A DNA stretch of 64,000 nucleotides from Holothuria scabra (lineage: Eukaryota > Echinodermata > Holothuroidea > Aspidochirotida > Holothuriidae), in contig CM074193.1 in NCBI GenBank assembly GCA_037179385.1, positions 36,792,846 through 36,856,845 of the forward strand. The letters run 5' to 3'. The notes below the pieces were generated by a model, which ran no database searches, was not told the DNA's origin, and saw only the letters and a program-made list of their open reading frames with translations. This document shows, in pieces, positions 54,515 to 64,000 of this stretch (position 1 is the first letter of the stretch; every line of letters begins with the position of its first letter). The translations under genes were made by a program, and so were the position numbers.

Positions 54515-56024
54515 GTTGGGGTTGGGAGAAGGGGACTAGGGGAATATTTCAGTATGGAAATGTTGCTGGGCATGTACAGCCTGAGTACTTTTCAAGTCAG
54601 TAGGATGATGGGAATCAAAGATCGTTAAGTGTTTATGTAGCTTATACCATGGGGTACAGTGCCTCGAATCACAGATTAGCTGACCCCAGTGGCTCGTTGC
54701 TCATTTTCAAGTAGTGTAGAAATAGTAAATTGCAATATAATTTAATAGTTTCTAATTGGCAAAGTTTTGCTTCTTCACTGATTTTCAAGTTTTCTGAGCT
54801 ACCCATGACTTTTTCCTATTTTTGTAAATTAAATTCCTGTCATTAGCTTTTTGGGTTTTGTGTTTGCATTGTAATGTAGATGGTATTGTTTAACAAAAAT
54901 ACTCTCAAAATCCTGGCTAAAGGCCTGATTACAAACCTAGAATGTCTTCATAAAAGATTTCAAGACTTGTGAATGCTTAGTAGTTCATAAATATCTCATG
55001 ATTGGAAAAAATGACTGTTTACAGTGTCTGTAAACCTTCCCAAATCATGTTTAGTGTTAAATGGATTAATGTTTACAAGAAGGCTTATCTTGCTCTATAT
55101 GTATGGTACAAGTGTTTGATGACTCCAGTAAAATTGTCCCATTTTGGAAAATGGAAATGTAATCAAAAAGGTCTGTAGCATTTACTTTACAGTAATTAAG
55201 CTACAATAAAAGTTAATATATTGCATGGTAAGATTGGGAGAGCAGCGTAAAAGCTCTGGTTCGCAGCAGCAGTTTAAATAGCATACCCTTTCTGAGTATG
55301 CAGCATGACTGTACATGCTGTGAGCAGCGCTGTATGGAGATGATATAGAAAGCCTTTAACACTGTCAATCTGTATGGTAGGTTAGTATTTAATATGAAAA
55401 TCTTGCATTGTAAGGCCAGTATTAAGGATGCTTAGCATTAAGTTAGTACTGAGGTTGTCATGGCAACTCTTTAAGAGTTCAAGGTTGAATCATCTTGGGA
55501 ACAGTGGACAGATCTTTGGTTTCAGTTCCCTAAAGAGGGTTTAGGTCTCTGATGGGTTTTATCCCATTGGCATGCTCAGGTCTCTTCCAGAACTGCATTT
55601 TTGTCATTCTTTTTAATACAGTCGGCCTCCTCAAATTAAAGCATTAACAACTAGTACATTGTTCTTCAAAAAAAAATAAAAAAAATAAAAAAAAATAAAT
55701 AAATAAAATAAGTACAAAGTAATGTGGAATAGATGTTTGTTACACATCATTTATTCAATTGCAATGGTATTTTTCTTTATCCCACAACCATTTGCAATTG
55801 CTTTTTCAGTCAAATTTTAGTTCTAGAATATTTGGTTGTGTACGCAGGATTCTTGCTTTAAAATTTCAGCCTGTCCTAGACACTGTGCCTTTACATCTTG
55901 AACATATGCAGTGGTCATAGGAGTACTGGCTACTGTACTCCTGAGAATGAATCAGCTTCTGTTTGTACTTGCAGATTTTGAAATTAGTTACTGACTTGGT
56001 AACAGTCTCTTTTAAGAGACAAGA
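54515..56024. other. No gene recognised
   Basis: AT-rich unique-looking sequence. An A-rich low-complexity tract lies at 55667-55712. Nothing else of note was seen. Confidence 0.4.
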
Positions 56025-56200
56025 TGTAGCTGCAGTATGGTGGGTGGGGCTGCCACACCCAGTACTCAATATTTCCTCCTGACATTCCAGGCAAATATAC
56101 ATCTTCCTGCCCACCACAAATCTATCTATGGATATCAAAAATTAGCCCCAAATTTACTCCCTAAAGTAAATCAGAAAAAAATGAAGAATTAATGGCTGTA
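56025..56200 (+). repeat. Interspersed repeat shared with 14900-15060
   Basis: Ordered matches to the copy at 14900: 'gctgccacacccag', 'actcaatattt', 'cattccagg', 'cccaccacaaatct', 'gccccaaattta...ctaaagtaaa'. Ends are undefined. Confidence 0.55.
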
Positions 56201-57630
56201 AAATGGGATAGATGCAATGGGGTGAGGTGAGGTGCAATCACATTTAGCTAGCTATTTCCACTACATACTGATGAAAAATGACAATGTGAACTGTTGGCTG
56301 TACAGATACCCACAACCATGGATGTGCACAGTATGTTAAGAATTGTATCCATCCTGTACTCATGATATTGTCCTAACTCACAATACAAGGGGACTGAAAA
56401 ATTGGCATAGTCTCAAAAAGACTTCTTTGCCTTTAGTGTCTTACTTACCATGTTGAAGGGTCCAATGTTATGGCATTATTTACTTAATTGGTGTACATTC
56501 TCTGTGGTTTATAAACAGTGTTTATGTTGCAAGTTCCTTCTCAATCTTTGTGAGGTATAATTTGGTACTGTAAATTATTTAATTGGCTTTTTCCTGTTAT
56601 TTGGCTTTCTTTCCAGGTCCAATTATTTTCTCTAAAAAGTAGAAATGTTTTACATGAAAACAGTAATAATCCATTTCTAAAATATGATATGCTTGGAACT
56701 TGAAAAATGCTTTATTTGTTATCCATTGAATTTGTAGTAAGTTAAAATGAGGATTACCGTTTCGCCCAGGTTGAATTAAGTAGATCTAGAGAAAAAAAGG
56801 AAAAAATTAGATAAGAAATAGAAATGGTGTTTGACAAGGTTGTTTGATTTTAATCCAACCGATTAAAATCACTGATTTAAATCACTCCATTGAAAAAATT
56901 GTATTTATGGCCAGGAAAAGTTATTGATAGTTGGTTAATTCACTGAATTCAACTAATTTGACCAAGCAGCACAGTTTAGAAAGATTACACACAATGTGCA
57001 CACCTAAGTGGGTGTTTTATGAGCCTCCAAATTGTATGAAGCAGAGAAGAAAATTCCTGGATTCCAGTTTTGTTTTTTAATAGTTTTGGCATAACACCTT
57101 AGTTTGCAGTAAACCTGATGCAGTGATGTAGACCTGTGACATCAATCACCTACTTACCTCCCCTGCTTCATAAATGAACTATTCTGCTGGTGGTGGAATA
57201 GTCCATTTGTAGAATAGGTTAGTTAAGAAGGGCTTAAAGATTCACAATCCATAGGCAATTTTGATGATTTTTTGACGAAAATAATGAAGCATGTGACAGG
57301 CACACATATTACCATGATTTTACCAAGATTTTGCCATGCATAGACCCTTTTCCAAGTAGTTATCACAGGGAATTGTGGTATGATACTTCACTCCTACTTA
57401 CCTCACCTGTTCCACAAATGGACTGTCCAATTTACCACGGAGCTGGGGGTTTGTGTGTTCCTGGCTCCAGTGTGGAGCCGGGGTTTTCTGTATGGTCCTG
57501 GCTCTGTGGTATGTGTCCAATTTGTCAATGGCATTTGACTATGGCAAAAAAGATGCATACCATAAGCCTAGTCCCACAGTCCTTTGTAATAACTATTTGG
57601 AAAAAAGTCATTGCATGGAATTTATTTTAG
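56201..57630. other. No gene recognised; a short repeat at 57385-57440
   Basis: The words 'cttcactcctacttacctcacctgttccacaaatggact' at about 57387 recur at 63110-63150 and, diverged, at 57148-57195, so a small repeat family is present. No exon is supported. Confidence 0.35.
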
Positions 57631-58076
57631 CCTTGGATTTTGAGTTGTGTGAGTGTGGTCACACACCAACACTCTCCTCTAATCACTGGAAGGGGTGTTC
57701 TCACACCTATGTGAAGAATGTTTCATTCATATAAATCTTAGCACACCTACCACACTCCTTAAAGGGCAAGAGCAGTCATCCCAAATTGAAGAAATGTAGT
57801 AGACTGTCCAGTTTCATGATTGGCTGTTGGGAGTCATGTGACAACATTTTTATTCTTCAAATGTGAAATTTACTAGAAAAAACTGCTTGGTTTACCTTGA
57901 ATATGCAAAAGTACAGTCATATAAATTGTACTGAAAGACACTTTGAAGAGAAATTAGAGGAAAATTATGTTATCTAGCTTTTTCTTCAAAATAAGTTTTT
58001 TGGGGGACTGCACTTTACCTTTAATTGCCTGAGGAGAGTGATTTGTAGCACACCTGGAAATTCTAAAACTCAAGGC
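57631..58076 (+). repeat. Repeat family P, copy 2, split by MITE B
   Basis: CCTTGGATTTTGAGTTG starts the copy and the inverse 'aaactcaaggcc' ends it. 'cacacctaccacactcc' (left) and 'gaggagagtgatttgtagcacacctggaaattc' (right) are separated by the B element 57759-58024. P copy 1 has the two parts contiguous around a TTTAATT. Confidence 0.6.
57759..58024 (+). repeat. MITE family B, copy 3 (TTAA-flanked)
   Basis: TTAA occurs at 57759-57762 and 58021-58024. The ends are AGGGCAAGAGCAGTCATCCC and a right end containing GGGGGACTGCACTTTACC. The interior follows the B family closely ('tagtagactgtcc', 'gattggctgttgggagtcatgtgacaa', 'ctttgaagagaaattagagg'). Confidence 0.8.
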
Positions 58077-58267
58077 CTGGGGACTATGCTGCTATATCTG
58101 GATTAGTTGCTAAATCACTGAAGTCAGCTGTCTGTTTGAGTACACACTTGTAGTGATACATGCTTTCTTCCAGTTTAGAGGGAACTGTTTGCTCTAGCTG
58201 TGAGTTTGGATTCTTATGGTGTACTGTAGAGGTACTGTAAGCCCACTTACATGTATTTTAAACAGTT

Positions 58268-58566
58268 TTAAAGGGCAAGTGCAGTCGCCCCAATTTGAAG
58301 GAGTGTGGTAAATTGTCCCGTTTCATGATTGGCTGTTGAGAGTCATGTGACAATATTTTTTCTCCTTAAATGTGAAATTTATTAGAAGTAACTACTTGGT
58401 TCACCTTGAATTATTGAAGTCACAAAATATGATGTAGGACACTTTGAACAAAGAAAAATAAGATGAAAATTGTGAGATATAGCTGAACTTGCTTCCAAAT
58501 AAGTTTGAAATTGTGAGATTTAGCTGTTGCTTCAAAATAAGTTTGGGGGACTGCTCTTGACCTTGA
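58268..58566 (+). repeat. MITE family B, copy 4
   Basis: TTAA occurs at 58268-58271. The left end is AGGGCAAGTGCAGTCGCCCC and the right end is GGGGGACTGCTCTTGACC, followed by TTGAA in place of TTAA. A 'gaaattgtgagat...agctg' segment is duplicated near 58470-58530. Confidence 0.75.
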
Positions 58567-61500
58567 AATATTGCAGGGAACACACACATGTACAGAATGC
58601 AGTATAGTATAATATACTGAGTCATATAGTACTGGACACTGTGATACTGTGTTGTTAAAGTGTATTCGTTACATGCATGTGCCATACTGTGTCAGAGTAC
58701 AGCTGTTGACTCAGCATTCCTACTTAAATAGGGATATATACAACAGTGTAATGTAATATCATAAGAGGATGTATGGACAGCGATCTTTGTGGTTACGTTT
58801 CAAGCAGGACTTATGTGCTGCATACCCATACATGTACAGTATGACAACCATGAACTTGATCTACAGAGCCATCTTTGCTTCAGACTTCTTGGAAGGAAAT
58901 GACTAATACCAACACTTCATAGAAATCTAGAAGACATTTAATTTCATGGATTGGTACTATAGCATGGCTCTGTTAGAAACCCCCATGAATGTCTGTATTT
59001 TTTTGCCTGAAGGCATATTTTTCCTCCAGAGGTTTTACTAGGTAGTTCGAGAATAATCAGCAGTTAACTATTTTCTACAGTGCTGTATGTAGAGGGAAAG
59101 GGAAAGAAAAAAAATGCAAGAGGGAGAGATGTAAAGAAGTGCAGTGGATGATTTCATCACCTTATTCAATTAAAGGAGTGTGGAGGAGGGAAAGTGGAAT
59201 GTACTTTCCATTTGGATTGGTTTAGTGGTTTTCACAGAGGCGATATAAACATTAGCCCAGAAGCTGCGTTTTGAGAGAGCTGAAATAAGGCACAGCTGTA
59301 AGGTGTTGTCTGTTATAGCTCCCAAAAATGTTCGCTAATCTTGCTAATAGTTGCTGTAAGGCATTTTCCACAATTTCTTGTAATCTGGGGGAAGTATGGT
59401 TGTCACCAGACTATTTTGAGAGCTGGGTTAATGGTGATCACTGTCCTGGGGGAGGGGTCTTAGGGGTAGGGAGTGTCCCCCTCCCCTTTGACAAATTATC
59501 GCAGATTTGAGAGTGCTTGCAAAAAACAAGGAATTAGCACTCAATTTTAAACAGAAATTAAAGAATTTTATGCAGTTAGGGTAAGAGACTTTTGCTGGGC
59601 AGTGATGCTGAAATTGCTGGCTTTTACCAGACGGAGATTTTCAGAGCTGGGTAGCGCCGCTCGGCATTGTCCGCTCTGGTGACATCCCTTGTGGGAAGGT
59701 AAGCTAGGCATGCAGATGCTGGTTTTGGAAACCTGTTTGTGGATTTAGCAGTGCAACTATCGAGCACATTTGATAACATAATGATGGATGGAAACATTTA
59801 TGTTTTAATAGGCAGTTCAAAATATAGCTGTTGGTGGTACTCTACCTGCATCAGAAAATTGCAAAAGGCCATGACTCATCACAATATAAATTTTACATTT
59901 ATGGTATTTGTTTGTAGACTTCTCTCTATGAATTAATCATAAAACCTTTTGTCTCTCTGCAGTACTTGTTCATTAAGTTTGTGGTTCTAAAAGTCATATG
60001 AAAATTCATAATGAGTACTGCACAGTTTCTCAGAAACTTTTCAGTAGGTCACAATTGGAAAAAGGCCATGGCAAGCTTGACTTGACCCAATTGGTTGGAA
60101 ACTGGACCTAAAAGCTACATCTAACTAAAAACTTCAGTGGCACCTACAGTATAATATCCCTCTACGCAGTACAGTTTACAGTTTATATGTCCCTGATGTC
60201 CATTTCTTATCTAGGTTCACAGTGTTTCATTGATCCCGACAAGATTATGGCTTTACCACAAAACCACAAAGCATTATATGGCCCATGAAGGGCTTTTGTA
60301 GGCTTGCTGTTAAGTGACAGTCTACTATAATTATGCTGTAAAATTGGATTCATGACAGTTGAGCTTGAATTTGGCTTTAGGCATAAATGAACTGGATCCA
60401 ATGCAAAACTGTCTTCCTGTTGTGGTGATCATACATTATTGTTGTTCGTGTAAGTCGTCAGCCCAATTGAATTTCAGGCTAAGTGTCTGTCAAACTGGCA
60501 AAAAGGCTTCACTCGACTCCCCATGAAATCTACCCTACTGTATTTTTCAGCCATTAATTTTTTCATTGTCCAATTTCAATTTAAATCCTACCTCCTGAGC
60601 ACACTTGTAATCTGCTGTTTTACTCAGTAGTGATGAAGCTAAAGGTCCCTATAAGAAATCCGTTGGAATTACCCTTTTTCTCTTTTCAAATTTTTCAAGG
60701 TAAAGGCTACCTTTGTTTTTGGGATCTGAAAAAAAAAAAACAACTTGAATTTACACTCAGTCCCTATTGCCTTGTAAAACATACTAATATTGATGAAATT
60801 GATGGGAATTGTGTAAATAAACTTTTCAATATTTTCGTCAACAAGGCTGGTTTGACTTAAAGTACATGTTGTTGTCTACAGACTTTCAAATGTAAGAGGG
60901 GTTGTGAAGGGGCACTTGTACTGACCAAAGGCTTGGTCTCACCTACCCTGTGACATCCAGTGTTATATTGTGTTTACAATAAGGGAAACCACAGGTAAAC
61001 CCCATGTTTTCTAGTCTATGTTCTCACGTTTCCCTATTCTATTTGATTGGGTAGTGCTACAGAAGGAGCTAGGTCCAATATTTACTGTAAGATGTTAGAA
61101 AGTACCTGTCACCTGTGCTATAAATGCCGAAAATCTGCTTGATGAAAAATAAAGACAGTCTTTAAAACTGCAGAACCCTACAATTTTGAGGTGGATCAAT
61201 CAAAATTTAACACAGACCCCGGTTAAACCCGCATTCTCACATTACTCACTCCAGCGAGACATAGCATGGTCTTACTTTGATCACAGGGTACCTGTCACCA
61301 CAATCAAAGAAATTAGTTGGCTAGAGAGGACTGTTATTAGAGTCCTAGTGTGAAAGTCATAAATCATTGTTTTACCTAAACTTGCATAATTATGCTTGGC
61401 AGACCTGGCAGTATTCATCAACCTTGACCTTGGTGTGATTTACTGATTGAAAAAGTTATGATGCATGGCTTACAGCTTCCTGTACTGGTCAAGGTGCAGT

Positions 61501-62947
61501 ATACAACAACACTGTACAACTGGTGTTACACCTTTCATTTCTGTTTTTCTGGAACTTGTAGAGGCATGCATGCATGTTATACACCATACTCCAGTTGCAA
61601 AGTTTAAAGCAGTTTTCCAGTGAAAGGAACTATACCAAGAAAGATACAAGCCATGGACTGAGGCAGAATTCCAGTTCCTATAGTCATTTATTTGGGGACT
61701 AACATGTGGGTGGTAGAGGACCAATTTATGTTATATCAACTAATGTGGGCCTTTTTGTGAAATTCACTAACTTTTCTCCAACAGTGAAAGTTTTGTTCAC
61801 AACTTTTTCAATGACAAGTATTCAAACTTCATAGACAGTCCACTTAACCCTACATGTATCTAAATTATAAATGTTTCATGAGTAACTAACAAGACAGAAC
61901 TTAAGGTTTCCAAAATTTTGTGGACATGTACACTTTAACAAATTTTGTGCAAAGCTCCTGCAAGCCAGGATACAAGAATAGAAAAGAACTTTTTGGAACT
62001 GGTAACCATTTAATGTATTAAGCGATTTGTAATAGTATTGTCATGTACGTGGTACAGTTATTGATATCAAACTCAATACATGTCCCTTCAAATGCAATGG
62101 GCAGTCATCACTATTGCTTTATAGACAAATCTGGAGAGCAAGTGATGGTCTGACTTTAGTCAGCCATAACTGGTGTCTATCACAGCTTTAATCTTTCAAT
62201 TCCCTTCCTTACCTGTATCATGGATGGCTGTACACCTAATTGTGTTTTGATTACTTCAATTTCACAGAATATAAGGCTTTGAAATTCATGTAAGCAATAA
62301 ATGAAGACGATTTAATGCTGATGGACCCCACTAAAGGCTGCCCACAGTCACTTTAAATAAGTGCTGATCAGATTGGTCTATAGGAAAATCAGTCAACTCC
62401 TCAAATCTTCTCTTATTTCTCGTAAAAGTACTGTTGCAGCCCAGAAGAGGTTCTTGAACTTGAATCTTTCAAGCTAAAAGTAAAACAAGAATTTATTCTC
62501 CCTGAATTTCTCAAAAACACAAAAACATATTGTCGTATGATTGCAATCAGCCTTCCCTGAATTAGTACGATGTGGTAGGCTGCTAATTCACCCAGGGACT
62601 GCCTATTACATTTTAAGAAATATAAAACCTTTTTTGTCAAACTTTTGGGGAAGGCAAACAAGTGCCGAAAATAGAATTATAATCAAGTTAGAGTAATTAT
62701 GAGACAAAACTTCAATTACAATTTTGTTGGTCTATGTATAGTACAAGAACGTTATATTGATGGTATGTGGAAAGAAGTTTGTGTATAACTTGATAGACTG
62801 AAACGAAACTGAAATTCAGTGGCAATTAGGTTTCAAGGGAAAACTTTGAGCAATTTTGGACAGCAGGCATTGTATTTTATGTTCAGAGTTTATGTATTGC
62901 ATTCAAAATGTCTGTGTGGGTTCCTTGGAGTATCAAACTCATGACTG
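58567..62947. other. No gene recognised; one SINE fragment inside
   Basis: Apart from the SINE fragment at 60045-60130, the stretch shows AT-rich DNA with short open frames only. Around 59430-59490 ('gggaggggtcttaggggtagggagtgtcccc') resembles 49715-49750, a minor repeat. Confidence 0.4.
60045..60130 (+). repeat. SINE body, copy 4 (truncated)
   Basis: 'aggtcacaattggaaaaaggcc', 'gcttgacttgacccaattggttggaaactgg' and 'taaaagctacatctaacta' match the 3' body of the SINE at 3707-3957. No tRNA-like head is present. Confidence 0.6.
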
Positions 62948-63339
62948 TTAAAGGGCAAGAGCAGTCATCCCAAACTTGTTTTAAAACACAAGCTAAATCT
63001 CACAATTTTCTTCTTAGTTCCCATCAAATTATCTTTTATAATATTTTAGGACTGCACCCTCTATTCAAGGTAGTCCAGGCAGTTACTTCTTGTAAATTTA
63101 CAAAATCTACTTCACTCCTACTTACCTCACCTGTTCCACAAATGGACTATTCCATTTACTGCAGAATACTAACTGGCAATGTCTTCTGTAGGTGGCGCTA
63201 TAACCCAATAGGAACCATCCCTGAACCCACCCTTGTTTCATTGCCAGCGGAATATGGTCACATGATTCTCATGAGTCAATCATGAAGCAGGACGGTCTAC
63301 TTCACTACTTCAAATTGGGGTGACTGTTCTTGCCCTTAC
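62948..63339 (-). repeat. MITE family B, copy 5 (reverse, with internal insertion)
   Basis: TTAA occurs at 62948-62951. The ends AGGGCAAGAGCAGTCATCCC and (right) GGGGTGACTGTTCTTGCCCT are inverted repeats. The interior read on the minus strand has B words ('gattgactcatgagaatcatgtgacca', 'aattgtgagatttagc'). About 100 bp including the 57385-type repeat (63110-63165) interrupt it. Confidence 0.65.
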
Positions 63340-63966
63340 CAGCAGTGTGGGAAGCAGGCCTGATTTTTGAGAATATTTTTTAAGTGATCCATTGGACAAC
63401 TTCTCATCAAAATTTTTGGTAATCTGAAGTAATTTTTGGTTGTCCAATTGAAAATGGCAATAAAAAAGTAGACCCCCATTTTTTAATTTGTCAATGTTGT
63501 TTTATTTAATTTTGACCCATGCAAAGATAAGATTAAGGTATTGAAAGACATACAAGTTTCATTTAATGTCACACTAACTACTTTTATTTTGATCTTGGCC
63601 CATATTGATTTGGTCGTCTGACTCATTGACCCGGCTGATTCCAAAGAATAAACTGATTCTGGTAGATCAAAGTGAGAAATGTCTGTAAAAATACTTGATC
63701 AGGTGGCCTGACAAAACATCATCTTCATCTTCATCTCTACTTCAAATTGTAGCCAATCACTAAAATCTGGGTTTGACAGCAATGATGCCTGGAATTTACA
63801 AACTTGTTTCCTTTCATACATTTTGATTTCTGCAACCCTCTGCATTTTGCTGTCTGGTTCCTTCACTGTCTTTAAGCATGAAAGTGGTAATTCTATACTC
63901 CAAGTACAGTGCCACATCTTGCAAACTAGTTAGCGGATCAAGAGTAGTAACCCCTGGGCTTAAACT

Positions 63967-64000
63967 TAAAAGGCAGGAGCAGTCATCCCAAATTGAAGAT
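63967..64000 (+). repeat. MITE family B, copy 6 (cut by the window end)
   Basis: TTAAAAGGCAGGAGCAGTCATCC followed by 'caaattgaaga' matches the left end of the B family. The rest lies outside the window. Confidence 0.6.

Overview
The window is AT-rich, intron-bearing, gene-poor animal DNA packed with small DNA transposons. Abundant TAGGCCTA/GTTAGGC-type words (densest near 36.5-36.9 kb), a tRNA-Glu-headed SINE and many TTAA-flanked MITEs suggest a marine invertebrate, most likely an echinoderm or a related deuterostome. This is an inference from composition and repeat style, not a proof. There are no rRNA genes, CRISPR arrays or bacterial operons.

Host genes. Only two host gene pieces can be supported. 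(1) At the left end, the last two exons of a plus-strand coiled-coil protein (440-542 and 17191-17271) are joined in frame across a 16.6 kb intron. The C-terminal 51 residues vaguely recall the end of the kinetochore protein Nuf2, but the identity is open. (2) At 50210-50345 there is a candidate first coding exon on the plus strand, with a strong acceptor, a strong ATG context and a basic KKRRRP stretch. Its partner exons are not visible.

Mobile DNA. The main object is a 9.35 kb element at 36973-46326. It has 14-bp perfect terminal inverted repeats and a 7-8 bp target duplication. On the minus strand it carries a 970-codon single-exon ORF: an N-terminal coiled coil, an RNase-H-like core with hAT-type landmarks, and a C-terminal pair of Tudor-like repeats broken by two homopolymer frameshifts. 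Five copies of a GGGCGCC-containing motif lie 1.5-2.2 kb inside its left end. Two unusual foldback elements, 774 bp (27762-28535) and 783 bp (53203-53985), both have 6-bp target duplications and ends beginning TAYGG. One is a nearly perfect giant palindrome of ACGTTCATGTAC-like units. The other is a head-to-tail dimer of palindromes built from GAATTC-centred units. A 1437-bp non-autonomous hAT element (32231-33667), a 2223-bp TA-flanked element with long inverted repeats (4790-7012) and a 1212-bp element (10478-11689) are also well delimited.

Nesting. Many short repeats recur within the window, so insertions can be dated relative to each other and empty sites read directly. These are families A, B, D, M and O with TTAA and AAAGG ends, family G with CAGGCT ends, family P, and a SINE. 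Examples: the TA element sits inside a G copy; G and A copies sit inside an M copy; D sits inside A inside P; the hAT element sits inside a B copy. The remaining sequence is unannotated non-coding DNA with microsatellites, minisatellites and homopolymer G tracts.
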